Shown here: positions 50,798-58,878 of the stretch, piece by piece
How positions within the stretch are numbered: the first letter of the stretch is position 1
Layout of the letters: every line of letters starts with the position of its first letter
DNA from: a candidate division CSSED10-310 bacterium
GTDB taxonomy: Bacteria; CSSED10-310; JAFGJC01
DNA: 64,000 bases
Assembly: GCA_016927905.1 (NCBI GenBank)
Contig: JAFGLW010000030.1
Span: forward strand, 62,001 to 126,000
Direction of reading: 5' to 3'
Made by a program: the position numbers and the translations under genes
The notes under the pieces: generated by a model
Database searches by the model: none
What the model saw: the letters and a program-made list of their open reading frames with translations, nothing else
What the model was told of the DNA's origin: nothing

Positions 50798-51661
50798 TCA
50801 GAAAATTGCCCGGGGAACATAAATGATATCGCCGGGAAGAACTGGTATATCCTTGCTTTTGTCTCCACCACTCATGACCTCGTTCAAATCCACGTTGATG
50901 GTATGGATCTCGCCATCTTTCCGGCGTTTTACAACGGTTCGTCCCGGGGCTGCCTCCCGGGTGAAATTCCCCGCATTCAGAATCGCCGTCAGGGCGGTCA
51001 GATTATTCGAATACGGCAGCAGGCCGGGATTGGCGATCTGGCCGAAGACATAAACGACACTGTCGAGATCGTTGAGGGGCAGATCCTTGGTTTTACTCAC
51101 GATGTAAACAATATCGTTCGATCGGACGGATACCGGATTGATACTTGAATCCATGAGAACCTGATCCAGCTGGAGAATCTCCGGATCACCGGCGGTTTCC
51201 GCCCGGATAACCACCAGAGTCTTGTTCAGATCGCCGACCGGTCCTCCCAGACGGATGACCAGGTCCTTGATTGCGAGCGTTTCCGACTCCAGAACGACTT
51301 CGCCGGGATGCCTGACTTCACCGATAACCAGAACCTTGTGGCTGTTATACTGGGAAATCTCCACCATTACTTCCGGATCGACGATGTAATCTTCGGCCAG
51401 GATACCGGTGAGTATCTGATCCACTTCTGCCAGGGTCAGCCCGGCCACATGAAAGGATTTTTTCATTATGGACGGCAGAATTTCTCCGGATTCCTTGACC
51501 TTCAACTCTTCCTGAACCTTGTAATCATGCCTGCCGATTATGGTGATGCGCAACTGGTCCCCGCTCCCGATCCTGTAAGGAATTTCCTCGTCGAGTGAAT
51601 AACAGATCGGATTCGAAACAACCAACAGGCTGAAAATCAGCAGACGGACACTCAATTTCAT
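50798..51661 (-). CDS. Wza-like polysaccharide export protein (Poly_export + SLBB)
   Basis: A 287-residue exported protein: signal peptide (KLSVRLLIFSLLVVSNPICY), polysaccharide-export domain at about 30-105 (YRIGSGDQLRITIIGRHDYK, LDQILTGILAEDYIVDPEVM), and two SLBB domains (about 110-195: VLVIGEVRHPGEVVLESETL; about 200-280: VYVFGQIANPGLLPYSNNLT). The last residues are PGDIIYVPRAIF. No clear lipobox is seen, and the C-terminal amphipathic helix that spans the outer membrane in E. coli Wza is absent, so the neighbouring barrel may provide the outer-membrane channel. Confidence 0.92.
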   Translation of the reverse strand: MKLSVRLLIFSLLVVSNPICYSLDEEIPYRIGSGDQLRITIIGRHDYKVQEELKVKESGEILPSIMKKSFHVAGLTLAEVDQILTGILAEDYIVDPEVMVEISQYNSHKVLVIGEVRHPGEVVLESETLAIKDLVIRLGGPVGDLNKTLVVIRAETAGDPEILQLDQVLMDSSINPVSVRSNDIVYIVSKTKDLPLNDLDSVVYVFGQIANPGLLPYSNNLTALTAILNAGNFTREAAPGRTVVKRRKDGEIHTINVDLNEVMSGGDKSKDIPVLPGDIIYVPRAIF

Positions 51662-51709
51662 GGGTGAATCATAGCCATCGATTCGATTAAAGTCGAGATG
51701 AGATCGGGA

Positions 51710-52936
51710 TTACCGGTAGAAGTTGAACGTGAAATGCAGATATACCGAAAACAGGTTATCCTTGAAATCGTATTCGTCACGTTCCGATTCACGTTCCGAA
51801 AACTGGTACCGGCCTCTCAGGCTGAGCCATTCGGTAACCCGGTAGCCAAGGGTCAAACCCAGTTTGAGATAATCATCCTGCCATTCGTCGGCAACGTGCT
51901 TGTAATCGACTCGAGCATAATGCACCATCACCGACGATTCCAGGCGGTGCAGGGTGTTGGCGTTGAATTCGGTTTCGATGCCCGTGTTCCGGTAGAATGA
52001 ATTGGAGAAGCGTTCCGAGGGGATGAATGTTGAAAATCCGGTTACCCGCCATCGCATGAGACCCGAAAACTGGTCGATGAACTCGATAAAACCACCGAAG
52101 TTGTTGTGTATCCTGTCCTCCGCACCCAGGGCAAGCTTGTCATATCGGCGATGATCGTAATTCAACCAGCCTTTTATCGTCATTTCCCGGTTGAACTTCT
52201 GTTCGATTCCCAATTGCAGGTTATACCCGTCACCGTCCGAATCGCAGTCCGAACATTCATCCTCGTAATCCCGTATCCAGATCTCCCCGCCCAGTATCAG
52301 ATTCGTTTCGGAAAGCAGCATGAGATGCCCGTTCAGCTTCAGGGCCAGATGCTCCCAGTCCTCATACCCGGACAGGCTGGGCCCGTAGTGAACGGGAGGA
52401 CGGTCGTAATCCAGGAAGGACCATTGCATCCCCAGGGCCAGGACAAGCTTGTCCTCCATGTTAAAACTGAGTTTGGGTTTAAAGTGATTTGTAATATAAT
52501 CCTCCCGGATTTCCGGTATCTCCTCCCGCTCAAGACCGTACAACGAATCGGTGAAATCATCATCCAAAGACAGCGTCAGTCGGTCGGTGATGTCCCATGA
52601 AGCCAGAAGTGAAAAGTTGGTGTAGCTGCGATCCGTACGCTCCAGATTGTGATGAACATCATACCATTCACGGAAGAAGGTGCCCTTGATCCGGATGAAG
52701 GACCGTTTCGCTTCGTGTAAAATGGAGAAGAAAGGCCGGACCTGAAGTATCCGGTCATGGGGATCCTCGCTGCCCGCATCGATCTGTTCCTGGCTTTGGA
52801 GCAGGAGATTGTCGTCATAGGTGCCGTAAAGATCCAGACCCAGGGTCACGTCGAAAATACCCGCCGTGGATATCGGAACAGCGTATGCCAGAAAGGTACA
52901 GACCATAATTGATAAAAGCAGTTTGCTCGATTTCAT
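51710..52936 (-). CDS. outer-membrane beta-barrel protein of polysaccharide export locus
   Basis: A 408-residue protein: signal peptide (MKSSKLLLSIMVCTFLAYAV), then alternating amphipathic strands to a terminal HFTFNFYR. Typical strand pairs are VTLGLDLYGTYDDNLLL, LVLALGMQWSFLDYD, YLKLGLTLGYRVTEWLSLRG. It resembles the outer-membrane beta-barrel proteins (BBP2-like) encoded beside Wza-like genes in Acidobacteriota and delta-proteobacterial exopolysaccharide loci. A loop with DECSDCDSDGDGY has a Ca2+-loop-like pattern plus a CxxC. Likely the export channel or an accessory of Wza; the exact role is inferred. ATG 52936 has GGAG 6 bases upstream. Confidence 0.8.
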   Translation of the reverse strand: MKSSKLLLSIMVCTFLAYAVPISTAGIFDVTLGLDLYGTYDDNLLLQSQEQIDAGSEDPHDRILQVRPFFSILHEAKRSFIRIKGTFFREWYDVHHNLERTDRSYTNFSLLASWDITDRLTLSLDDDFTDSLYGLEREEIPEIREDYITNHFKPKLSFNMEDKLVLALGMQWSFLDYDRPPVHYGPSLSGYEDWEHLALKLNGHLMLLSETNLILGGEIWIRDYEDECSDCDSDGDGYNLQLGIEQKFNREMTIKGWLNYDHRRYDKLALGAEDRIHNNFGGFIEFIDQFSGLMRWRVTGFSTFIPSERFSNSFYRNTGIETEFNANTLHRLESSVMVHYARVDYKHVADEWQDDYLKLGLTLGYRVTEWLSLRGRYQFSERESERDEYDFKDNLFSVYLHFTFNFYR

Positions 52937-52960
52937 GGCGTTCTCCATTTTTGATCGCTT

Positions 52961-53806
52961 CTATTCACATCGGCTCATGACAGGTTCCCGCAGGTAGCGG
53001 GGGAGAAGAACTGTTTTCTGAGCGTATTGCGGGGACAGCGGGATTCTGTTGATCAGTTCGGCTCCGAGATCCAGCGGAACCTCCACCAGCGGCTGATGAT
53101 ATTCATCGAGGATTTTCTCTTTCACCAGCAGTTCCAGTGCCTGGGGTTCCGTATAGTGTTCGTTCAGTTTGTTTTCGATGGCGTACACCCGTACCAACAC
53201 AACCGCCAACTGTCCGAAAAGCAGGGATTTCTCGATTTCATAACCGAGTGTCGGCTGGAAGTTCAGCTCCCGCAGTGCGATCAGTTTTTCGGCCAGCGAC
53301 CACACGACATCCTTCGGCATGATCTCCAGGCGCTCCACCAGATGATGAATGAAATACTCCTGCATCATCGGTTCATAATCTGGTTTCATGGGATAGGGGA
53401 TGGCCTCGATCAGACGGGTTCCATCGGCCTTCGAAACGGGTTGGGTCGGTGGGTAAGTTTCGGTCAGGATATTGCGTTCAACGAGCAGCGTGATGGCTTC
53501 CGCCGGTGTGAAGTCCGGCTTCAATTCGCTCTCCAGACCGTAGATCCGGACGAGTATGACTGCGATCTGTCCATACAGAAGGAGATTCTGAGGAGCATAA
53601 TCGTCCAGCGGTCTGAAATTCAGTCTGACCAGCATTTCCGTCTGGTCCTGGAGTGACCATGTATCTCCAGGCGGCATGATTTCCAGATGATCCGAAAGTG
53701 TCTGGATGAATTGTTCCTGCAGCATCGGAGTGCCCTGGGCGGCAGCCGTGAGGGCGAAAACAAGCAGTGAAACGACTACCGGTGATATTATTCGATATCT
53801 TTTCAT
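52961..53806 (-). CDS. secreted protein of two tandem 113-residue repeats, unknown function
   Basis: A 281-residue exported protein that I do not recognise. A signal peptide (VVVSLLVFALTAAAQG) is followed by two gap-free repeats, residues 27-139 and 146-258 (constant offset 119). About 40 of the first 88 aligned positions are identical by hand count. Each copy starts PM(L/M)QE.FI and contains LEIMP, WSL, LNF.P, GQ(I/L)AV.LVR and a GxxLI..IP end. The two copies are helical and contain no cysteine. It is the first gene of the 21-gene polysaccharide operon, directly behind the promoter and before the outer-membrane barrel, so I infer a periplasmic or outer-membrane partner for export. ATG 53806 has GGGGGA 8 bases upstream. 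Confidence 0.8.
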   Translation of the reverse strand: MKRYRIISPVVVSLLVFALTAAAQGTPMLQEQFIQTLSDHLEIMPPGDTWSLQDQTEMLVRLNFRPLDDYAPQNLLLYGQIAVILVRIYGLESELKPDFTPAEAITLLVERNILTETYPPTQPVSKADGTRLIEAIPYPMKPDYEPMMQEYFIHHLVERLEIMPKDVVWSLAEKLIALRELNFQPTLGYEIEKSLLFGQLAVVLVRVYAIENKLNEHYTEPQALELLVKEKILDEYHQPLVEVPLDLGAELINRIPLSPQYAQKTVLLPRYLREPVMSRCE

Positions 53807-53854
53807 TTCGTAAATCCCCCGAAATAAAAGTCCTGTCAAGACAGATTCCAACTG

Positions 53855-53883
53855 AATATACAGGTGTTGCACCCTGGAATCAA
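53855..53883 (-). promoter_or_regulatory. sigma-70 promoter of the 21-gene polysaccharide operon
   Basis: Minus strand TTGATT (53878-53883), 17-base spacer, TATATT (53855-53860), 49 bases before the ATG at 53806. Just upstream an 8-bp inverted repeat (TTTCATCT / AGATGAAA, 53892-53920) could be a regulator site; that may be chance. Confidence 0.6.
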
Positions 53884-54015
53884 CAGGTTTCTTTCATCTT
53901 TCGAGATCCGGGAGATGAAACGGCAAGCGTTCGATAAGCATTGGCAGGGGGCATCGTGATGTTCGGGATGGAACTCCATGCAATTCCGGCATTCGTGTCC
54001 GGGCCGCCAAATATG

Positions 54016-54037
54016 TTATAAAGGGATTCCCGGGAAT
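54016..54037 (+). promoter_or_regulatory. 12-bp palindrome beside a -10-like element before the ABC transporter genes
   Basis: TTATAA (54016-54021) resembles a -10 box, though no good -35 is visible, and the perfect palindrome ATTCCCGGGAAT (54026-54037) lies at the expected transcription start. It is 33 bases before the ATG at 54070. Possible operator. Confidence 0.35.
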
Positions 54038-54069
54038 GGGAGGCCGGAGCGGTTGAGGTTTTTTTCCGG

Positions 54070-55677
54070 ATGAACATGAAAAACAATTCGGCAAGACGAT
54101 ACGGGTATCGGGTCATCACGGTGCTTATTTTGCTGGGTCTGGAATTTCAGGTATCGGGACAGGATACGTTTCGATTTCGACTGGCCACCGATCCGCCCAC
54201 CCTGGATCCCGCCCAATCAACCGATACGACATCTGGCGCTGTCGTGCTGAAGGTGTTTGACGGGCTGGTGGAATTTGATCCCTTGACTCTGGAGGTCGTT
54301 CCGGCGGTGGCGGAATCCTTCCACGTTTCCGAGGATGGCCGGATCTACACGTTCCATCTCCGGAAGGGAGTTTCATTCCATAACGGCCGGCCAGTTGTGG
54401 CGGAGGACATTAAATACAGCCTGGAACGCACTCTGGATCCCCAGACGAAATCACCCCGGACATGGGTTCTGAATCCAATTGAGGGAGCCAGGGAATTCAC
54501 CAGCGGACAGGCGGATCATGTCGCGGGGATCCGGGTGGTCGGGGAATCGACCGTGCAGCTGATCCTGACCGAACCTTACGCTCCCTTTCTGGCACAGTTG
54601 TGCATGGAAGCGGCATCGCTGTTGCCCCGGGAGGAATGCGAGCGGTGGGGCGATGAATTCAAATCCCATCCCGTGGGTTGCGGACCGTTTGAATTCGTCG
54701 AATGGCAGCATGATATCCGCGTGGTTGTCAAAGCCAATCCAAATTATTACGGGGGCGTTCCACGCTTGAAACGGGTCGAATTCAAGGTCATTCCCAACGA
54801 AGCCACTGCGTTCGAAGAGTATAAGGCGGGGGGGTTGGATTTTCTGGATCAGGTGCCGCCCGGGCAGTTGCTGAGGGTCCGGCAGCAATACCCGGAAGAT
54901 CTGCACATCTGGCCCTACCTGTCCATCTATTACATCGGATTCAACCACCTGGAGCCTCCGTTCAGGGACAATGTTCTGTTGCGCCGGGCTGTCAACTATG
55001 CGGTGGACAAGGAAAAGATCTGCCTGGCGGTCAAAGAGGGAATCAGTTTCCCCGCGAGGGGAATCCTGCCTCCCGGCATCCCCGGCTATAATCCGGGGCT
55101 GGAGGGGTATCCATACAATCCCCGGAAAGCCGGGGAACTGCTGGCGGAGGCCGGTTATCCGGGCGGATCGGGATTGCCCGAGATCACCCTGTGGCATAAC
55201 CGGGATGACCGGCATCGATTGATCGGGGAGTGTATTCAGTATTATCTGGGTCAAATCGGTATCCGGATCAGACTCAAAAACGTGGAATGGGCGGCTTATC
55301 TGGAAGCGTGTGAGGAGGGCCGGCCGCTGCTCTACCGGATGGGCTGGGTTGCGGATTATCCGGATGCGGACAATTTCCTTTATATCCTGCTTCATTCCAG
55401 TCAGGCCGGATCCCCCGGGAATTACGCCCGATACTCCAATCCCGAATTCGACGAACTGGTGGTGCGGGCTCAGGCATCCACTGATCCGGAAACCCGGGTT
55501 GCGCTCTACCGGAAAGCCGAATCCATCGCGGTGGAAGATGCGGCCTGGCTGTACGTTTATTATGATCGTGAAGTCGCCCTGATCAAACCCTTTTGGGAAA
55601 ACATAATTCTGTCTCCACAGGGTGATTTCACCATCCCACTCCATGTGATCCGCCACAAGGATGGCCCGCCGCCGTGA
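54070..55677 (+). CDS. peptide/nickel-type ABC transporter substrate-binding protein
   Basis: A 535-residue exported binding protein of family 5 (DppA/OppA). Signal peptide (VITVLILLGLEFQVSG), then FRLATDPPTLDPAQSTDTTS, VFDGLVEFDPLTLEVVPAVA, YTFHLRKGVSFHNGRPVVAE, HPVGCGPFEFVEWQHDIRVV, YYIGFNHLEPPFRDNVLLRR, AVNYAVDKEKIC and LYRMGWVADYPDADNFLYIL. All landmarks of the large SBP_bac_5 fold are present. No lipobox, so it is a free periplasmic protein. The permeases follow with 4-base overlap. Ligand probably a peptide. Confidence 0.95.
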   Translation: MNMKNNSARRYGYRVITVLILLGLEFQVSGQDTFRFRLATDPPTLDPAQSTDTTSGAVVLKVFDGLVEFDPLTLEVVPAVAESFHVSEDGRIYTFHLRKGVSFHNGRPVVAEDIKYSLERTLDPQTKSPRTWVLNPIEGAREFTSGQADHVAGIRVVGESTVQLILTEPYAPFLAQLCMEAASLLPREECERWGDEFKSHPVGCGPFEFVEWQHDIRVVVKANPNYYGGVPRLKRVEFKVIPNEATAFEEYKAGGLDFLDQVPPGQLLRVRQQYPEDLHIWPYLSIYYIGFNHLEPPFRDNVLLRRAVNYAVDKEKICLAVKEGISFPARGILPPGIPGYNPGLEGYPYNPRKAGELLAEAGYPGGSGLPEITLWHNRDDRHRLIGECIQYYLGQIGIRIRLKNVEWAAYLEACEEGRPLLYRMGWVADYPDADNFLYILLHSSQAGSPGNYARYSNPEFDELVVRAQASTDPETRVALYRKAESIAVEDAAWLYVYYDREVALIKPFWENIILSPQGDFTIPLHVIRHKDGPPP

Positions 55678-56633
55678 TCGGTTATCTGTTGCGCCGCCTT
55701 CTTTCAGTTGTTCCCACGGTCTGGGGAATCGCCACCATCATCTTTTTCCTGATGTTTCTGATTCCGGGAGATCCCGTGCGGCTGATGCTGGGCCAGCACG
55801 GGGACGACGAAGCGCGGGTCAGGATTACCCATGAACTGGGTTTGGATAAACCGATTGCCGTTCAATACGGGTTATTCCTGAAACGTCTAATGCTGGGTGA
55901 TCTCGGAGATTCCTACCGGCAGGACCGGCCGGTGACCGGAATACTGATCGAAAGGATACCGGCAACAGCGCTGCTGGCCTTCGCGGCCATGCTGATATCG
56001 ATTGTTGCCGGAGTGGTGGCCGGGTTGGCCGCGGCAGTAAGGCAGAATAAAATCACGGATGCAGTCGTGATGATTCTGTCCCTGATCGGGATATCCACAC
56101 CGGTGTTCTGGCTGGGATTGCTGCTGATTCTCGTTTTTGCTTCCAGAACCTTCGATGGCGCACCGGTGGTATTCGGGTGGCTTCCGGTCAGCGGATATGG
56201 TGAACCGGGATGGGACCGGATCCGCCATCTCATCCTGCCAGCTCTCAGTCTGTCCGCGATCGGAATGGGATATATCGCCCGGATGACCCGGTCCAGCATC
56301 CTGGAAGTGATCCGGCAGGACTATATCCGGACTGCGGAAGCCAAGGGATTGTCCCGGTTCTCCGTTCTGATGAAACATACTCTGCGCAATGCCATGATAC
56401 CGGTGGTAACCATCATCGGACTGGATTTCGCCGCTCTTTTGGGGGGAGCGGTCGCAACGGAAACCGTTTTTTCCTGGCCGGGCTTGGGAAAGGTGATCGT
56501 TGACGCCATCCGGCAGCTGGACGGGCCGGTAGTGGAAGGCGGGGTGATGTTTATCGCCCTGATTTTCGTTCTGGTCAACATCTGCGTCGATCTGCTCTAT
56601 GTGGTCATCGACCCGCGCATCCGCCTGCATTAA
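55674..56633 (+). CDS. peptide ABC transporter permease, DppB type
   Basis: A 319-residue inner-membrane permease with six helices: IGYLLRRLLSVVPTVWGIAT opening, FLMFLIPGDPVRLMLGQHGD, LGDLGDSYRQDRPV, the EAA loop YIRTAEAKGLSRFSVLMKHT and the closing LIFVLVNICVDLLYVVIDPR. GTG 55674 overlaps the SBP stop by four bases. It forms the channel with the following DppC-like permease. Confidence 0.95.
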   Translation: MIGYLLRRLLSVVPTVWGIATIIFFLMFLIPGDPVRLMLGQHGDDEARVRITHELGLDKPIAVQYGLFLKRLMLGDLGDSYRQDRPVTGILIERIPATALLAFAAMLISIVAGVVAGLAAAVRQNKITDAVVMILSLIGISTPVFWLGLLLILVFASRTFDGAPVVFGWLPVSGYGEPGWDRIRHLILPALSLSAIGMGYIARMTRSSILEVIRQDYIRTAEAKGLSRFSVLMKHTLRNAMIPVVTIIGLDFAALLGGAVATETVFSWPGLGKVIVDAIRQLDGPVVEGGVMFIALIFVLVNICVDLLYVVIDPRIRLH

Positions 56634-56649
56634 ACGGTGAGGAACCCGA

Positions 56650-57504
56650 ATGGGTCGAATCTGGAAACAAATTCTTAAATCCAAACTGGCGGTCATCGGC
56701 ATTGTCATCGTCACCTGTTTGGTTCTGGCGGCGATTCTCGCTCCGGCTCTGGCACCCTACGACCCATTCGAAATCGATCTGGACCTGGTGATCCAGGAAC
56801 CTCCCGGACCCAAACCGCCTTCGAGGGCGCACTGGTTCGGTACGGATGACCTGGGTCGGGATCTGTTCTCACGGGTGATGTACGGAGCCAGAATCAGCCT
56901 GATGGTGGGTGTTCTGGCAATGGGGATCGCCACGGTGATCGGAGTGATCCTGGGCACCCTGGCCGGATATTACGGGGGATGGGTGGACGCCGTCATCACC
57001 TGGATGACCGATACCGCATTCGCATTTCCCGCAGCGCTGCTGGCCATCGGAGTGATGGCGATCGTTCCCAATCCGAGCGTTTTCTGGATTTTTGTCGTTC
57101 TGGGACTGATCGGATGGGCGGGAGTGGCCCGGGTCATCCGGGGAAAGATTCTGTCTGTCCGGGAGGAGGATTACACCGAAGCGGCCCGTGCGGTCGGTGC
57201 GGGTGATTTTCGGATCATCTGCCGGTATCTCCTTCCCAACAGCATCGCTCCAATCATGGTTTCCGCAACCATCGGAATCGCAGGAAACATACTGACCGAA
57301 GCCTGGCTTTCGTTCCTGGGCCTGGGTGCTCAACCGCCGGTGCCCAGCTGGGGCCTGATGGTCACCGAAGGTCAGGCGTATCTCGCATCCCATTACTGGA
57401 TGTGCCTGTTTCCGGGAATCGCCATCGCCGTCACGGTCCTGGGCTGGAATCTGCTGGGAGATGGCCTGCGGGACGCTCTGGACCCCAGATTGCGAGATTT
57501 CTGA
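56650..57504 (+). CDS. peptide ABC transporter permease, DppC type
   Basis: A 284-residue permease: IVTCLVLAAILAPALAPYDP, HWFGTDDLGRDLFSRVMYGA, GVLAMGIATVIGVILGTLAG, the EAA loop DYTEAARAVGAGDFRIICRY and LGWNLLGDGLRDALDPRLRD, the classic DppC end. GAGG precedes the ATG. No DppD or DppF ATPase follows: the next gene is unrelated, so the ATPases must be elsewhere in the genome. Confidence 0.95.
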   Translation: MGRIWKQILKSKLAVIGIVIVTCLVLAAILAPALAPYDPFEIDLDLVIQEPPGPKPPSRAHWFGTDDLGRDLFSRVMYGARISLMVGVLAMGIATVIGVILGTLAGYYGGWVDAVITWMTDTAFAFPAALLAIGVMAIVPNPSVFWIFVVLGLIGWAGVARVIRGKILSVREEDYTEAARAVGAGDFRIICRYLLPNSIAPIMVSATIGIAGNILTEAWLSFLGLGAQPPVPSWGLMVTEGQAYLASHYWMCLFPGIAIAVTVLGWNLLGDGLRDALDPRLRDF

Positions 57505-57526
57505 CATACGGGGAGATTGTCGATAT

Positions 57527-58501
57527 ATGAAGAAATGGAAAATCATTATCCTTAACGGAGGCCCGATTCATATCCAGGAGATTCTGGATCAGCTGGCGGA
57601 ACGGAACTTTCCCGTCAGCAAAATACTTCTTCTGGGAGAAGCCGGCAGGGCGGGTGAAATATACGAATTCAGGAACGAGCCTCTTCTGGTCGGCCAGATG
57701 GAACATGTTCCGGAAGAAAACTACGATGCGGCTGTTTTGCTGGAGCCGGTGGAAGATCTTCAGGGCATCACTTCCATTCTGGTCAAGGGGGGCATCCCCC
57801 TGCTGGATCTGTCGGGATCCATCCGTCCCGGGGAACAGGTTCCTGTTCTGCTGGGTGATTTCTGGGAACTCGATTCCCGTTCCCTGCCGCCGGTTTCGAT
57901 CATCCCGGACGCTCTGTCTCTGGTTACCGGACTGATCTGCAAGCCGGTTCACGAAGGGTTCAAAATACGGCAGGTCACGGTCAACTGCGTTCAGGGGGTT
58001 TCGGCCACAGGATCCCGGGCCGCCATGGATGAACTGCTGGATCAGACCCGTTCTCTTCTTGGTTTCAAATCGATTGAAATAAACGAATTCCCCAAACAGA
58101 TCGCTTTCAATACTTTCGGCGTCGGCGGAATTTCCGATATCGAAACCAGGCTGAATACGCAAATGCAATTCCTGCTGAATTCGGACCGGATTCCATTCCG
58201 AATCGATATGCTGTGGGGTTGTTTTTTCGTGGGTATGGCCGGAACGGTCTGGATCGATACGGTCAATCCGATGTCCCGGGATGCCGTCTGCGATACCGTC
58301 CGTTCCGTACCCTCCTTCAGGCTGCTACCGGAAGGGGAATGGATGAGCGTGCTCGATACTGCCGGGAAAGACCATGTCGGTATTTTCGATGTTCGGCTGG
58401 CCGGTGATGTGCCACGGAGCTTGACTCTGAGATTCGCTATGGATAATCTTCGCAAAGGATTGGCCACGAATCTGGTACAAACACTGGAATTGTTTACCTG
58501 A
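57527..58501 (+). CDS. aspartate-semialdehyde dehydrogenase-like protein without catalytic cysteine (Usg-like)
   Basis: A 324-residue protein with the two-domain ASADH layout. The N-terminal part (IIILNGGPIHIQEILDQLAE, ILLLGEAGRAGEIYEF) follows the NADP-binding domain but lacks the GATGAVG motif. The C-terminal dimerisation domain is recognisable (VNCVQGVSATGSRAAMDELL, FPKQIAFNTF). The ASADH SNPNCST active site is replaced by SIIPDALSLV at about 124-133, so the thiol nucleophile is gone, as in the Usg-1 proteins. It is therefore not a lysine/threonine-pathway enzyme. It lies between the ABC permease and a GspG-like gene. ATG 57527 has GGGGAG 11 bases upstream. Confidence 0.78.
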   Translation: MKKWKIIILNGGPIHIQEILDQLAERNFPVSKILLLGEAGRAGEIYEFRNEPLLVGQMEHVPEENYDAAVLLEPVEDLQGITSILVKGGIPLLDLSGSIRPGEQVPVLLGDFWELDSRSLPPVSIIPDALSLVTGLICKPVHEGFKIRQVTVNCVQGVSATGSRAAMDELLDQTRSLLGFKSIEINEFPKQIAFNTFGVGGISDIETRLNTQMQFLLNSDRIPFRIDMLWGCFFVGMAGTVWIDTVNPMSRDAVCDTVRSVPSFRLLPEGEWMSVLDTAGKDHVGIFDVRLAGDVPRSLTLRFAMDNLRKGLATNLVQTLELFT

Positions 58502-58512
58502 AGGGATAAAGC

Positions 58513-58878
58513 GTGAATCGCCGGGGTTTCGTTTTTTTTCTGACTGCCATGCTCCCGGGCCTTCTCCTTTCCTCAACCGCTTGCAGGAAGGCGAAAGAAA
58601 ATGCGGATAAAATCGGGCAGGATGTCGTGATCCGGACCCAGGACCGGGCCAATCAGTTGAAATTACGTAAGGATCTTCGGACACTAAATGGCGCGCTGGA
58701 AATCTTCCATGGAACCTACGGGCGATATCCGGTAACGCTGAACGAACTGGCTGAAAAGGGAATTCTCGCCCGAATCCCGCAGGAAGCATTCGGTGGCGAA
58801 TGGAATTACGATTCCGGTTCCGGAATGATCACCAGCAGTTCTCATCCGGAATATGGCACATCCATGGAATGGGATTGA
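58513..58878 (+). CDS. small exported GspG-like protein, possible lipoprotein
   Basis: A 121-residue protein. A signal peptide with a possible lipobox (FFLTAMLPGLLLSSTAC) ends at Cys24. Residues about 45-115 resemble the C-terminal domain of type II secretion pseudopilin GspG (DLRTLNGALEIFHGTYGRYP, VTLNELAEKGILARIPQEAF, GGEWNYDSGSGMITSSS). The N-terminal prepilin helix and cleavage motif are absent, so it is not a classical pseudopilin. GTG 58513 has AAGGGA upstream. The function is unknown. Confidence 0.72.
   Translation: MNRRGFVFFLTAMLPGLLLSSTACRKAKENADKIGQDVVIRTQDRANQLKLRKDLRTLNGALEIFHGTYGRYPVTLNELAEKGILARIPQEAFGGEWNYDSGSGMITSSSHPEYGTSMEWD

Noticed and set aside
54451..55656. A 401-codon open frame on the minus strand
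   Set aside because: It lies wholly opposite the substrate-binding protein gene, which has full family motifs and a signal peptide.
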